Of a stretch of DNA of 64,000 nucleotides, positions 44,262 through 54,728 are shown in pieces. The stretch comes from Rhizobium rosettiformans W3 (GTDB lineage Bacteria > Pseudomonadota > Alphaproteobacteria > Rhizobiales > Rhizobiaceae). The first letter of the stretch is position 1. Each line of letters begins with the position of its first letter. Below the pieces are notes generated by a model, which saw only the letters and a list, made by a program, of their open reading frames with translations, was not told the DNA's origin and ran no database searches. The position numbers were made by a program, and so were the translations under genes. The stretch lies in NCBI RefSeq assembly GCF_004912135.1, contig NZ_STGU01000004.1, positions 186,001-250,000 on the forward strand, read 5' to 3'.

Positions 44262-45290
44262 ATGCGCGTATTCTATTCCGAAAAACACAAGCTGCGGGAC
44301 GCCAAGACCGAACTGCATGGCGGCCTGCTGGTGAAGCCCTTCGAGGGGCCGTTCCGCGCAGAATGGGTGCTGGCGGGCGTCAAGGAAGCGGGCTTCACCG
44401 ATGTACGCACCCCGGCCGAACACGGGCTTGAAACCGCACTTAAGGTGCATGACGCCGGTTATCTCGAATTCCTGCGAACCTGCTGGGATCGCTGGCAGGC
44501 GCATGGATTCGAAGGCGAGGCGATCGCAACTTCTTTCCCCTGCCGTCGCAGCCAGACGGGTCGCGTGCCGAAGAACATCGACGGCGCTGTCGGCTATTAC
44601 ACCAACTCGGCGGAAACCTCGATTTCCAAGGGGACCTATGAAGCGGCGATCGCCTCGATGGATGTCGCCTTGTCGGGTGCCGACTGGCTGAACGAAGGCA
44701 ACCGCTTCGCCTTCTCGCTCTGCCGCCCGCCTGGCCACCATGCCGGCATCGATCTCTTCGGCGGCTATTGCTTCATCAACAACGCCGCCGTCGCAGCCCA
44801 GCGTCTCATCGACCATGGCGCAAAGAAAGTCGCGATCCTCGACGTCGACTTCCACCACGGCAACGGCACCCAGGACATCACCTATCGACGCGGCGACATC
44901 TTCTTCGCCTCGCTGCATGGCGAGCCGGAAGACGCCTTCCCCTTCTTCCTCGGTTACGCCGACGAGACGGGTGAGGGCGAGGGCGAGGGCCTGAATGCCA
45001 ACTACCCGATGCCCTCAGGCACGCCCTTCGAGATCTGGTCGGCAGCACTCGAGGACAGCCTCAAGAAGATCAAGGCCTACGGGGCCGAAGCCATCGTCGT
45101 TTCGCTCGGCGTCGACACCTTCGAGAAGGACCCGATCAGCTTCTTTAAGCTGAAGAGCCCGGATTACATCCGCATGGGCGAGATGATCGCGGCGAGTGGT
45201 GTGCCGGTGCTGACCCTGATGGAGGGCGGCTACGGCGTCCCGGAAATCGGGCTGAACGTGGCAAACGTCTTGAAGGGGCTGGAGGGCTGA
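44262..45290 (+). CDS. Acetylpolyamine amidohydrolase-like protein (class II HDAC family)
   Basis: 342 residues of the histone-deacetylase superfamily. Active-site block RPPGHHAGIDLFGGYCFINN, zinc ligands in VDFHHGNGTQ, and C-terminal LMEGGYGVPEIG. The start MRVFYSEKHKLRDAKTEL and the length match bacterial acetylpolyamine amidohydrolases, which deacetylate acetylputrescine, acetylspermidine and similar amides. ATG 44262 was chosen by this match. It diverges from tetR-MFS with 181 nt between starts. Zinc-dependent, cytosolic. Confidence 0.9.
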   Translation: MRVFYSEKHKLRDAKTELHGGLLVKPFEGPFRAEWVLAGVKEAGFTDVRTPAEHGLETALKVHDAGYLEFLRTCWDRWQAHGFEGEAIATSFPCRRSQTGRVPKNIDGAVGYYTNSAETSISKGTYEAAIASMDVALSGADWLNEGNRFAFSLCRPPGHHAGIDLFGGYCFINNAAVAAQRLIDHGAKKVAILDVDFHHGNGTQDITYRRGDIFFASLHGEPEDAFPFFLGYADETGEGEGEGLNANYPMPSGTPFEIWSAALEDSLKKIKAYGAEAIVVSLGVDTFEKDPISFFKLKSPDYIRMGEMIAASGVPVLTLMEGGYGVPEIGLNVANVLKGLEG

Positions 45291-45297
45291 CGGCGCC

Positions 45298-46923
45298 TCA
45301 ATAGGTCTTCGCGACTTCGGTGAAATGGCGCTTCAGCCGCGCCACGTCCGCCGGATCGATTTCAATACCGGTCACGGCGATCCAGGGATCGATATGATGC
45401 TGCGGCGCATAGACATGGCCGTAACCGACTGGGCTTGTCGTCGCGATCATCATGTCGAACAGCAGTTGCAGCATGGTGAGCACGGGATACCAGGTAAGCT
45501 CGGGGGACACATCCGGACCCCGCGTGTCCGAGAGCCAGGCGGGTGCGCGGTAGGCCGAACGTGGCTCGAAGAAGACCACGGGATCGCTGGCATATTGCAA
45601 ATAGACGATCCGCAGTGGCCCCCATGCGGCATAGGATGAATTGAGGTCGGCTTGCTGGTTGGTGAAGCGCACGATCGAGCCGTCGCCGTAGCGGGGCAGC
45701 CAGGCGGGCGAGTTCTCCTCCCGAGCCGCGGTGAGCTCGCTCCACATCCGGCTCTGGAACGGCGGTCCGACCCACAATGCGCCAAAGAAGGGATCGGCGA
45801 CGATTTCGAGAAGGTCAACTGAGCTTTGTGAGTTGAGGGCTCCAAGGCTCAGGCCATAGAGCACCAGCCGAGGGCGTTCATTGGCCGGCAACTGCTTCCA
45901 GTGACGATAGACGGCGCGAAACAGCGCCTTTGCCGACTCCGAGCCATATTCCGGCTCGACCAGCAGCGAGAGCCAGCTGGTCAGATAGGAGTATTGCAGG
46001 GCGACGCTTGCGACATCGCCGCGTAGCAGAAAGTCGAGCGTGTCTGCCGCCGCAGGGTCGATCCAGCCAGTGCCGGTGGGAGCCATGATCACCAGCGTCG
46101 AACGCTCGAAACCGCCCTGCCGGATCAGTTCCTCGAGCGCCAGTGCCACGCGCGTCTCGATGTCCTCTCCGTTGTTGAGCCCGGCATAGACGCGGATCGG
46201 CTCGAGCGCCGGCTCCTCCCAGAAGCGCTCGATATCTTCTCGCGTCGGGCCGGAGGCGATGTAGTGTCGCCCCTGACGACCCAGGCCATGCCAGGCGAGA
46301 CGTGAACCAGGTCCGCCGGTTTTCGCCGATGAGGTTGGCGCGGCGAACTCGTCTTCCATCAGGTCGTCCAATTGCTGGAAGGAGGAATCCGCCAGCCTGA
46401 GAGCCCCGCGCAAGACGATGTTTTCTCCGATCGACCAGAAGATGAAGGCGGCAATGATGAAGCCGATGGCGGTGGCGACGCGTGCCGGAAAGATGGTTGC
46501 CATACGGGCCGCCAGCCTCTTGAACAGCATCATGAACAGGCGGCCAATCCAGAGCAGGCCGAGGAACAAGGCTGCGGCAACCAGCACCGCCTCCATATAC
46601 GATGCGTCGAGAGGGGCCATCTGCCAGAGCGCGCGTGCCGATTCCTGCCAGACCGCAGAGCGCCAGAGCGCGACGGCCATTGCGGGCACGCCGAACGCAG
46701 CTATCCAGAAAAGCGCCTTGTCTCGGCGCAGGCTGGGCTCCGGCAACTCGAAAAACCGCCAGAGAAAGCTTAGGAGAACGCCGAAGAAATAGCCGACGGC
46801 CGCAGCAACGCCGGACAGCGCGCCCTGAACCAGAGCGTCGCGCGGCATGAGGCTGGGCGTCAGTGAAGCACAGAAGAAGGCGGTCGCGAGAACGACGCCC
46901 GACAGGGAAAGCTTGCCGATCAA
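45298..46923 (-). CDS. Membrane alpha/beta hydrolase (Abhydrolase_9 type)
   Basis: 541 residues. The N-terminal half has several membrane helices (KLSLSGVVLATAFFCASLTP, ALFWIAAFGVPAMAVALWR, LFLGLLWIGRLFMMLF, ATAIGFIIAAFIFWSIG). The C-terminal half is an alpha/beta hydrolase domain with nucleophile elbow YGLSLGAL and STLVIMAPTGTGWIDPAA. This matches the two-part Abhydrolase_9 family, mostly uncharacterised and possibly lipase-like at the membrane. It converges with the deacetylase gene (stops 7 nt apart). Confidence 0.87.
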   Translation of the reverse strand: MIGKLSLSGVVLATAFFCASLTPSLMPRDALVQGALSGVAAAVGYFFGVLLSFLWRFFELPEPSLRRDKALFWIAAFGVPAMAVALWRSAVWQESARALWQMAPLDASYMEAVLVAAALFLGLLWIGRLFMMLFKRLAARMATIFPARVATAIGFIIAAFIFWSIGENIVLRGALRLADSSFQQLDDLMEDEFAAPTSSAKTGGPGSRLAWHGLGRQGRHYIASGPTREDIERFWEEPALEPIRVYAGLNNGEDIETRVALALEELIRQGGFERSTLVIMAPTGTGWIDPAAADTLDFLLRGDVASVALQYSYLTSWLSLLVEPEYGSESAKALFRAVYRHWKQLPANERPRLVLYGLSLGALNSQSSVDLLEIVADPFFGALWVGPPFQSRMWSELTAAREENSPAWLPRYGDGSIVRFTNQQADLNSSYAAWGPLRIVYLQYASDPVVFFEPRSAYRAPAWLSDTRGPDVSPELTWYPVLTMLQLLFDMMIATTSPVGYGHVYAPQHHIDPWIAVTGIEIDPADVARLKRHFTEVAKTY

Positions 46924-47063
46924 GACCCTGACGATGACCGACAGTGTACGTCTCCCGCTTCAAGCCGTTGGAGCCATCGCGGCTCCTGTTCTGTTCGAAC
47001 CCGCAGACTAATCGACTTGTTTAGCCTTTTGAAGGGCAGAAGCGCCGTAAGGCAAAAGCGGAC

Positions 47064-47087
47064 AAACCCGGCATGGGAGCCGGGTTT
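47064..47087 (-). terminator. Terminator for the TRAP binding-protein gene
   Basis: AAACCCGGC, 6-nt loop, GCCGGGTTT, followed on the minus strand by GTCCGCTTTTG. Lies 26 nt past the stop at 47114. The rest of the 46924-47113 gap shows no other feature. Confidence 0.6.
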
Positions 47088-47113
47088 GTGGTTTGCAAAC
47101 GATGTTGCCTTGC

Positions 47114-48840
<1,727 letters not shown>

Positions 48841-48935
48841 GGCTCTTCTCTCGATCTTCCTGTCAAACCCCTGATGCACCCCTGAAAGCAAATGGTCCAT
48901 GCGGCATCTTGATACAATCCGCAATCTGCCCTAAG

Positions 48936-48952
48936 TTTAGAATTATTCTAAT
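48936..48952. promoter_or_regulatory. Irr box (iron control element)
   Basis: TTTAGAA-TTA-TTCTAAT matches the known alphaproteobacterial Irr box (TTTAGAAYNRTTCTAAA) at 14 of 14 informative inner positions, failing only at the last base. It ends 16 nt before ATG 48969, so Irr would block mbfA under low iron; the divergent globin may share it. Confidence 0.88.
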
Positions 48953-48968
48953 CTAGGTGATAGTGCTC

Positions 48969-49952
48969 ATGTTCAGTTTCTCGTTCCAGGGCGGCAAGCG
49001 CCCCTTCGACAGCCTATCCGAGCAGGAGATCCTGGCGCTGGCCATTTCCTCCGAGGAAGACGACGCCCGCATCTATCTGGCCTATGCCGATCAGCTCAGG
49101 GCGGATTATCCGCAATCGGCCAAGGTCTTCGAGGACATGGCGGAGGTGGAGCATAGCCATCGCAACATGCTGATCGAGATGCATCGGGACCGTTTCGGCG
49201 AGCGGATTCCGCTGATCCGCCGCGAACATGTGCGGGGCTTCTACGAACGCAAACCCGACTGGCTGCGCAAGAACCAGACGCTGGACCAGATCCGGGACGA
49301 AGCGATGCGCATAGAAGAGGGCGCCTATCGCTTCTATCACGAGGCCGCCCAGCGGACCTCGGATGCGACGATCCGCAAGCTGCTCGGCGACCTCGCCATG
49401 GCCGAACAGGGCCATGAGGAAATCGCGACCATGCTCGGCGACCGGCATCTGCCGGAGGATGCACGCGAGGCAGAGGACGAGACGAAGAAGCGGCAGTTCA
49501 TTCTGACCTATGTGCAGCCAGGTCTCGCAGGCCTGATGGACGGCTCGGTCTCGACGCTTGCGCCGATCTTTGCGGCCGCCTTTGCGACCGGCGACACCTG
49601 GTCGACCTTTCTGATCGGACTTTCAGCCTCGGTCGGCGCCGGGATCTCCATGGGCTTCACCGAAGCCGCCCATGACGACGGCAAGCTCTCGGGCCGGGGC
49701 TCACCCGTCAAGCGCGGCCTCGCCTCCGGCATCATGACGACGCTCGGCGGCCTCGGCCACGCGCTACCCTATCTCATACCGCATTTCTGGACGGCGACGA
49801 TCACGGCGATCATCATCGTCTTCTTCGAACTCTGGGCGATCGCCTTCATCCAGAACCGCTACATGGAGACGCCCTTCTGGCGCGCCGCCATGCAGGTGGT
49901 CCTCGGCGGCTCGCTGGTGCTCGCCGCCGGGGTCTTGATCGGGCAGGGATGA
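48969..49952 (+). CDS. mbfA: Membrane-bound ferritin-like iron exporter MbfA
   Basis: 327 residues. N-terminal rubrerythrin-type di-iron domain (about 15-155) with ferroxidase Glu/His: ISSEEDDARIYLAYADQL, MAEVEHSHRN, EGAYRFYHEAAQ and MAEQGHEEIA. C-terminal VIT1/CCC1-like transporter domain with membrane helices (FILTYVQPGLAGLMDGSVST, TFLIGLSASVGAGISMGF, TATITAIIIVFFELWAIAF). In Agrobacterium and Bradyrhizobium this protein exports iron and is repressed by Irr, in line with the Irr box here. ATG 48969 with AGGTGA at 48955-48960 is preferred over GTG 48957, which lies inside the operator region. Confidence 0.93.
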   Translation: MFSFSFQGGKRPFDSLSEQEILALAISSEEDDARIYLAYADQLRADYPQSAKVFEDMAEVEHSHRNMLIEMHRDRFGERIPLIRREHVRGFYERKPDWLRKNQTLDQIRDEAMRIEEGAYRFYHEAAQRTSDATIRKLLGDLAMAEQGHEEIATMLGDRHLPEDAREAEDETKKRQFILTYVQPGLAGLMDGSVSTLAPIFAAAFATGDTWSTFLIGLSASVGAGISMGFTEAAHDDGKLSGRGSPVKRGLASGIMTTLGGLGHALPYLIPHFWTATITAIIIVFFELWAIAFIQNRYMETPFWRAAMQVVLGGSLVLAAGVLIGQG

Positions 49953-49981
49953 TGGCAATGGACGCGGCAGCTGCGGCCGCC

Positions 49982-50380
49982 TCAGGCGACAGCCTTCTTC
50001 TGCCGCGGCATATCCTCGGTCTGGTACATGGACAGCGTATGGCCGTCTGGATCGGCAAATTCGGATGACCAGCCACCGGGCGCATGGCTTACGGGTGTCA
50101 CGATTGTGACCCCCTGTTCCGCCAGTCCCGCCACCATGTCGTCGATGCCGCCATCTTCAAGGTCAAAGACGATGATCGGCGAATTACCGGGCTTCGTCTC
50201 CATCTGAAAGAACAGGAGATCGATCCCATTGGCGGTCGATGCAATGAGCCAGTCGGGTTCGCCCGGCTCGTTTGCCATGCGCTGCAGGTCGAGCCCCAGT
50301 GTCTCGCCGTAAAATCGGGCGGTGCGGTCGATATCGGCAACGTAGTAGCAGATATTGGTGAGTTTCTTGGTTTTCAGCAT
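49982..50380 (-). CDS. VOC (glyoxalase/bleomycin resistance-like) family protein
   Basis: 132 residues with paired beta-alpha-beta modules of the VOC superfamily: LTNICYYVADIDRTARFYGE, TLGLDLQR, and C-terminal HAPGGWSSEFADPDGHTLSM with the metal-type Glu/His environment. Immediately downstream (31 nt) of an ECF-like sigma gene on the same strand, so probably its cotranscribed target. Substrate unknown. Confidence 0.87.
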   Translation of the reverse strand: MLKTKKLTNICYYVADIDRTARFYGETLGLDLQRMANEPGEPDWLIASTANGIDLLFFQMETKPGNSPIIVFDLEDGGIDDMVAGLAEQGVTIVTPVSHAPGGWSSEFADPDGHTLSMYQTEDMPRQKKAVA

Positions 50381-50411
50381 GGAGAACTCCGGTGTTGGAA
50401 TGCGAACGCGA

Positions 50412-51032
50412 TCATGTTGCCGCCGGGCGCGATTTTGTGAGGTCGCGGCCGAAACAAATCAGATGACCGTCCGGATCATGGGTCGCAAGCGTTGCGCCGG
50501 TATGCCTGACCATCGGCCGCAACGCCTGGCGAATGGATCCGAAGGCCATCCGCTCCGAGAGGCGTTCGGCGGGCGAACCGGTAAGCCCGGCGGCGCGAAG
50601 CCGTTTGCGGATCTCGCAGATGCGCTGCCGGAGCGTGACCTCGTTCACCGACAACAGATGCCGAATTTCGGTTTGCGTCTGGCCGTTGACGGCAAGCAAA
50701 AATGTCGTTCGGAGTGCCGGCGGCAGTAATTGCAAATGGTGCGTGAGTTCCTGCGGCAGGATCGGTTCGTTCGACGGTAGCTGCTCGATCATGAAGGCGC
50801 TTTCCCGTCGCCGTCGGCGCATGGCCGAGCGCGCCAGAAACGCGCTGCGATGACGCAGAACACCGCGGATCCAGCGCATGTTTTCCGGCAGCGAAAGATC
50901 CGTCCGGCCGGCGGCCAGTGCCGCGGCAAGCGCATCCTGAAGTAGATCCTCTGCCTCTTCAGCGCGTCGGCTATGCCGCCTCGCCTCCTTCAGAAGTTGT
51001 ATGAACTGTCCGCTCTGCACCGTCTCCCCCAT
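50412..51032 (-). CDS. ECF-like sigma-70 family factor
   Basis: 206 residues. Sigma-2 region AEEAEDLLQDALAAALAAGR with WIRGVLRHRSAFLARSAMRR, and sigma-4 region LLPPALRTTFLLAVNGQTQT, EIRHLLSVNEVTLRQRICEI. A C-terminal tail of about 50 residues (HTGATLATHDPDGHLICFGR) has no anti-sigma partner nearby. The DPDGH tail recalls the VOC motif of its downstream neighbour and may be a small ligand-sensing segment. Cytosolic regulator, signal unknown. Confidence 0.85.
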   Translation of the reverse strand: MGETVQSGQFIQLLKEARRHSRRAEEAEDLLQDALAAALAAGRTDLSLPENMRWIRGVLRHRSAFLARSAMRRRRRESAFMIEQLPSNEPILPQELTHHLQLLPPALRTTFLLAVNGQTQTEIRHLLSVNEVTLRQRICEIRKRLRAAGLTGSPAERLSERMAFGSIRQALRPMVRHTGATLATHDPDGHLICFGRDLTKSRPAAT

Positions 51033-51156
51033 CCTCGCCGAAGGTGGCAGACGGCGGTGAAGGCGGCAAGCGTGCCGTTTTCAGATTGGTGAATTTTGCC
51101 TATTGCGTCAGGATGACAGTCACATACCTGCAATCATCCCTCGTTATGGCGCATCC

Positions 51157-52326
51157 ATGAAAGCCTCTCCCGCGACCATTGGTCTGGGCGTCACCATGAC
51201 CATCGGTTACGGCACGCTCTATTACTCCTTCTCTGTCCTTGCGCCCGAAATCGCCCGCGAATTCGGCTGGGGGCAGAGCTTTGTCTTCGGGGTCTTCTCC
51301 TTCGGCCTTCTCGCCGGCGCGGTCGCCGCGCCCGTGCTCGGGCGGTTCGTCGACCGTTATGGTGCGCGGCTGGTTCTCTGCCTCGGCTCCGTGGCGGCGG
51401 CCCTCTCGCTTGCTCTTTTCGCGGTGATGCAGAATGCCTGGCAGTTCGCGTTGATCACGCTGGCTGCCGAATTCATTTCGCTCGCCGTCCAGTATGACGC
51501 GGGGTTTGCCGCGCTCGCCCAGGCCCATGGCCGCGAGGCGCGTGCGCATATCACGCTGGTCACTCTGATTGCGGGCTTTGCCTCGACGGTCTTCTGGCCG
51601 CTGCTGCAATGGCTGCTGACCTTCATGACCTGGCGGGACATCTATCTGGTGATGGCGGCGATGAACCTGATGATCGCGCTGCCGATCCATCTCGCTTTGC
51701 CGCGCACCAGACTGACTGAAAAGCCGGCTTCAACCGCCGAAGTTGAGAGTGCTGGGGTTGACGGGGACGGGGAGCGCAGGCGCCGGATGGTCCTGATGGC
51801 AACCGCCTTCGCCGCCGGTGGTTTCGTCATTTCGGCCGTGGGGTCCACGCTGCTCGTTCTGATGCGCGACCTCGGTTACGCGACAGCCATGGCGACGCTG
51901 GCGGGCAGCCTGATCGGTCCGAGCCAGGTGGCGGCGCGGCTGGTCGAATATGTCAGACGCAATCTGTTCTCGCCACCACTGACGGCAATCTTGGCCGCGG
52001 CGGCCATGGCGCTGGGCTTGTCCATGCTCGCAGGCGCGCTTTTGGCCCCGTTCGCCGGTTTCGCGCTCGCCTTTGCCGTCTTCTATGGGTCAGGACAGGG
52101 GCTGACCTCGATCGTCCGGGGCGTGCTGCCGCTGCATTACTTCGGTGCGACCGGATATGGCAAAACCATGGGCACGCTTGCGTCGGCACGGATCATCGCC
52201 TCTGCGATTGCACCGGTCTCGGTCATCTGGCTGAGCGAGGTAATCGGACCATCCGCCGGACTGGGTGCGCTGGTCGCCGCATCCCTCCTCGCGGTGGGTG
52301 CGACGCTGGCGCTCACGCGGCGCTGA
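51157..52326 (+). CDS. MFS transporter
   Basis: 389 residues with 12 hydrophobic segments, for example TIGLGVTMTIGYGTLYYSFS, VFGVFSFGLLAGAVAAPVLG with GRFVDRYGAR (motif A), and FALITLAAEFISLAVQYDAG. Closest in look to the monocarboxylate/oxalate-type MFS group. ATG 51157 is chosen by the family start (MKASPATIGL); an upstream open part has no membrane character. It diverges from the sigma factor gene. Confidence 0.88.
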   Translation: MKASPATIGLGVTMTIGYGTLYYSFSVLAPEIAREFGWGQSFVFGVFSFGLLAGAVAAPVLGRFVDRYGARLVLCLGSVAAALSLALFAVMQNAWQFALITLAAEFISLAVQYDAGFAALAQAHGREARAHITLVTLIAGFASTVFWPLLQWLLTFMTWRDIYLVMAAMNLMIALPIHLALPRTRLTEKPASTAEVESAGVDGDGERRRRMVLMATAFAAGGFVISAVGSTLLVLMRDLGYATAMATLAGSLIGPSQVAARLVEYVRRNLFSPPLTAILAAAAMALGLSMLAGALLAPFAGFALAFAVFYGSGQGLTSIVRGVLPLHYFGATGYGKTMGTLASARIIASAIAPVSVIWLSEVIGPSAGLGALVAASLLAVGATLALTRR

Positions 52327-52336
52327 CGGCCAGAGC

Positions 52337-52954
52337 TTACTGCAGGGCGCCGACCAGAACGTCGGCCGTACCGTTCTCGATGGTGACCCAGCGGCCGCTA
52401 TCGGTCGAGGACTGGCGCTTGAGGAAGGAATAGCGCGTTTCGCTCCAGAGCTTCACCTCGTCATTGAGGTTGTCGAGCACGAAATCGCCGGACTGGGTGC
52501 GAACGGTCAGCACGGCATGACCCTCGCCATCCGGCTTGCGCACCACGGTCATCAGGAGGTCACCGGCCGAGAATCCGGCTTCCATCAGCTTCTTGCGCTT
52601 CAGGAGCACGAAGTCTTCGCAGTCACCGACATCGACGGGATAGGCCCAGACTTCTTCGCGGCCGTAGATCTGCGCATCGGTCATCGGGACGATGGCGTGG
52701 TTGACGCTGGCATTGACGTCGCGGATCACGGTCCAGCCGTGATCGGTAACCTTTGCGGGCATCATGGGACGGCCGCGCACGTCGCATTCCTGCGGCAGCG
52801 CCTTGCAGAATTCGTAATGGCCGATGGGCTGAGACGTCACGCTTCCCGTGATCATCGAGCGAAGCGACTGCGGCGCCGAGAAACCGGCATGGGCAGGTGC
52901 GAAAACCGCAGCTGCAATGATCAGCGCCTTGATGACGCGTGAGCCGTTCGTCAT
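52337..52954 (-). CDS. Secreted bacterial transglutaminase-like cysteine peptidase (LapG-like BTLCP)
   Basis: 205 residues with a Sec signal peptide (VIKALIIAAAVFAPAHAGFS). Catalytic Cys in VDVGDCEDFVLLKRKKL, His in DGEGHAVLTVRT and Asp in VLDNLNDEVKLW, the Cys-His-Asp order of BTLCP/LapG periplasmic peptidases. LapG cleaves adhesins to control biofilms; no adhesin or LapD partner is next to this gene, so the target is unclear. ATG 52954; a GTG at 52960 is an alternative. A CtrA-type box lies 20 nt upstream. Confidence 0.88.
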   Translation of the reverse strand: MTNGSRVIKALIIAAAVFAPAHAGFSAPQSLRSMITGSVTSQPIGHYEFCKALPQECDVRGRPMMPAKVTDHGWTVIRDVNASVNHAIVPMTDAQIYGREEVWAYPVDVGDCEDFVLLKRKKLMEAGFSAGDLLMTVVRKPDGEGHAVLTVRTQSGDFVLDNLNDEVKLWSETRYSFLKRQSSTDSGRWVTIENGTADVLVGALQ

Positions 52955-52973
52955 GAACACGTCCCCTGTATCC

Positions 52974-52988
52974 TTAACAAAAAGTTAA
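52974..52988 (-). promoter_or_regulatory. Candidate CtrA-binding box
   Basis: TTAA-N7-TTAA, perfect match to the full CtrA consensus core, 20 nt upstream of the LapG-like gene. CtrA controls cell-cycle genes in alphaproteobacteria. Confidence 0.55.
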
Positions 52989-53128
52989 GATTGCCAGAGG
53001 ACGCAAGTCAACGGCGCGGGCGTCGCCGCCCACGCAATTCATCGACTATGGTTAAAATGCGACAGTTCGAACGCCCGAAAAGAGAATCGGTTCCCAAAGA
53101 ATGAGGACATATAAAAAGACCGAAATAC

Positions 53129-53923
53129 TCAGATCATTGAGAGTATCGCGTTTTTCATCTTCAAAATGTCTTCGGGGCGCGAAAGGCGGTGGTCGCCATC
53201 GCGAATCAGGGTCAGCACGACATCGTCGAGCGGCAGGAATTCCATGAGCTTCAGGGCGTGTTGATATGGCACGTCGGGATCTTTCATGCCTTGCAGGATA
53301 TGGACCGGGCAGCCGGTTTCGATCAGCCCCGTCAGCACCCGGTTCTTCTCCCCGTCCTCCATCAGCGCGCGCGTGAAGATATTGGGTTCGGGACTGTATT
53401 CGGACGGCTCCTCGAAGTAACCGCGCTCGGCCAGGGACTGGCGCTCCGCATCCGTCAGGCTCGGCTCGATCAGCTCGGCGGTGAAGTCAGGGGCGGGTGC
53501 GATCAGCACGAGGCCTTTCACCGAAAAGGAGAGGCCGAGACGGCGGGCTTCCTGGATGACGCGCAGGGCAATCCAGCCGCCCATTGATGATCCGATCAGC
53601 ACGACCTTCTTGACGCCGGACGCAGCGATGACGGCCAGAGCCTCCTCGGTCCAGCGCGAAATGGTGCCCAGCCGGAAATCACCACCGGACACGCCGTGGC
53701 CGGAATAGTCGAAGCGGATGGCGGTAAGCCCCTGGGCGCCGGCCAGTGCATCCATCTCGATCGCCTTGGTTCCGGCCATGTCGGAGCGGTAGCCGCCGAG
53801 CCAGACAAGGGCTGGCTTATCCGTGTCGGGACCGAGGCGGGTGATGACGGCGATCTCGCGTGCCGCATCACCGGAGCCGACAGTGAGTGTGGTCTGTTGG
53901 AGAATGTTGGCTGCGTCGGTCAT
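53129..53923 (-). CDS. Alpha/beta hydrolase
   Basis: 264 residues: alpha/beta hydrolase fold with oxyanion region PALVWLGGYRSDMAG, FDYSGHGVSGG, nucleophile elbow VVLIGSSMGGW (Ser in GSSMG), acid in GMKDPDVPYQHA and catalytic His in DGDHRLSRPED. The GHGxSGG and C-terminal HRLS features match bacterial relatives of human ABHD10-type thioesterase/esterases. It diverges from infC. Cytosolic; substrate unknown. Confidence 0.88.
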   Translation of the reverse strand: MTDAANILQQTTLTVGSGDAAREIAVITRLGPDTDKPALVWLGGYRSDMAGTKAIEMDALAGAQGLTAIRFDYSGHGVSGGDFRLGTISRWTEEALAVIAASGVKKVVLIGSSMGGWIALRVIQEARRLGLSFSVKGLVLIAPAPDFTAELIEPSLTDAERQSLAERGYFEEPSEYSPEPNIFTRALMEDGEKNRVLTGLIETGCPVHILQGMKDPDVPYQHALKLMEFLPLDDVVLTLIRDGDHRLSRPEDILKMKNAILSMI

Positions 53924-54005
53924 GGGGTGCTCCTTTTATCGAATGGCTGTAAAACACATCCGGGAAGTGACCGACAACAGGTGATTTTCTTTCGCAAGCA
54001 TGCTA

Positions 54006-54034
54006 TTGACACTGTCGTCGCAGATATCACATAG
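54006..54034 (+). promoter_or_regulatory. Candidate promoter of infC
   Basis: TTGACA (54006-54011) with an imperfect -10 at about 54028-54034 (CACATAG). The -35 is canonical, the -10 weak; the start would lie about 60 nt before the infC ATT codon. Confidence 0.5.
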
Positions 54035-54101
54035 GCCTTTGACGCGGATGCGCGCGGGTTTTCGCTGCGACATCCCGAAATTTTTTGAGGAGAATACGAC
54101 C

Positions 54102-54638
54102 ATTCGCAGACCGTTCAAAGCCGATGCCCCCGTCAAGGAAGGGCCGCGCTCCAACCGTGAAATCCGCATTCCGAAAGTCCAGCTGATCAACGAAGAAGGC
54201 CAGAACCTCGGCGTCGTGCCGACGGATCAGGCGCTGCGTATGGCGGAAGAAGCCGGACTCGATCTGGTCGAGATTTCGCCGAATGCCGAGCCACCGGTCT
54301 GCAAGATCCTCGACCTGGGCAAGCTGAAATACGCCAACCAGAAGAAGGCGGCCGAAGCGCGCAAGAAGCAGAAGATCGTCGAAGTCAAAGAAATCAAGAT
54401 GCGCCCGAACATCGACACCCATGACTATGAGGTGAAGATGAAGGCGATGAACCGCTTCTTTGAAGAGGGTGACAAGGTCAAGGTGACCCTGAAGTTCCGT
54501 GGCCGCGAAATGGCCCACCAGGAACTCGGCATGAAGCTTCTGCTGCAGGTCAAGGAAGACACGCTCGCCATCGCCAAGGTCGAAGCCGAGCCGAAGCTCG
54601 AAGGCCGCCAGATGATGATGGTGCTCGCACCGAAGTGA
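54102..54638 (+). CDS. infC: Translation initiation factor IF-3, ATT start codon
   Basis: 178 residues. Start [21 protein letters not shown]-domain [20 protein letters not shown], linker, C-domain [20 protein letters not shown] and [13 protein letters not shown]-3 binds 30S, discriminates start codons and itself normally starts with a rare codon: here ATT 54102 with GAGGAGA at 54087-54093, 8 nt before. The frame is open upstream to 54000 but that stretch includes the ribosome site. ATT makes infC sensitive to IF-3 level, the classical autoregulation. Confidence 0.95.
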   Translation: MRRPFKADAPVKEGPRSNREIRIPKVQLINEEGQNLGVVPTDQALRMAEEAGLDLVEISPNAEPPVCKILDLGKLKYANQKKAAEARKKQKIVEVKEIKMRPNIDTHDYEVKMKAMNRFFEEGDKVKVTLKFRGREMAHQELGMKLLLQVKEDTLAIAKVEAEPKLEGRQMMMVLAPK

Positions 54639-54664
54639 TGCGCCGTCCGCATGAGTTCGAAGAA

Positions 54665-54687
54665 GCCGCCCCTCGGGCGGCTTTTTT
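54665..54687 (+). terminator. Strong terminator after infC
   Basis: GCCGCCC-CTC-GGGCGGC followed by TTTTT. It lies 26 nt after the infC stop and separates infC from the downstream cassette; in many bacteria rpmI would be cotranscribed here. Confidence 0.85.
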
Positions 54688-54728
54688 CGTTCCGGGGCGA
54701 GCCTGTCGTCGACAGAACCGTCATGCGG

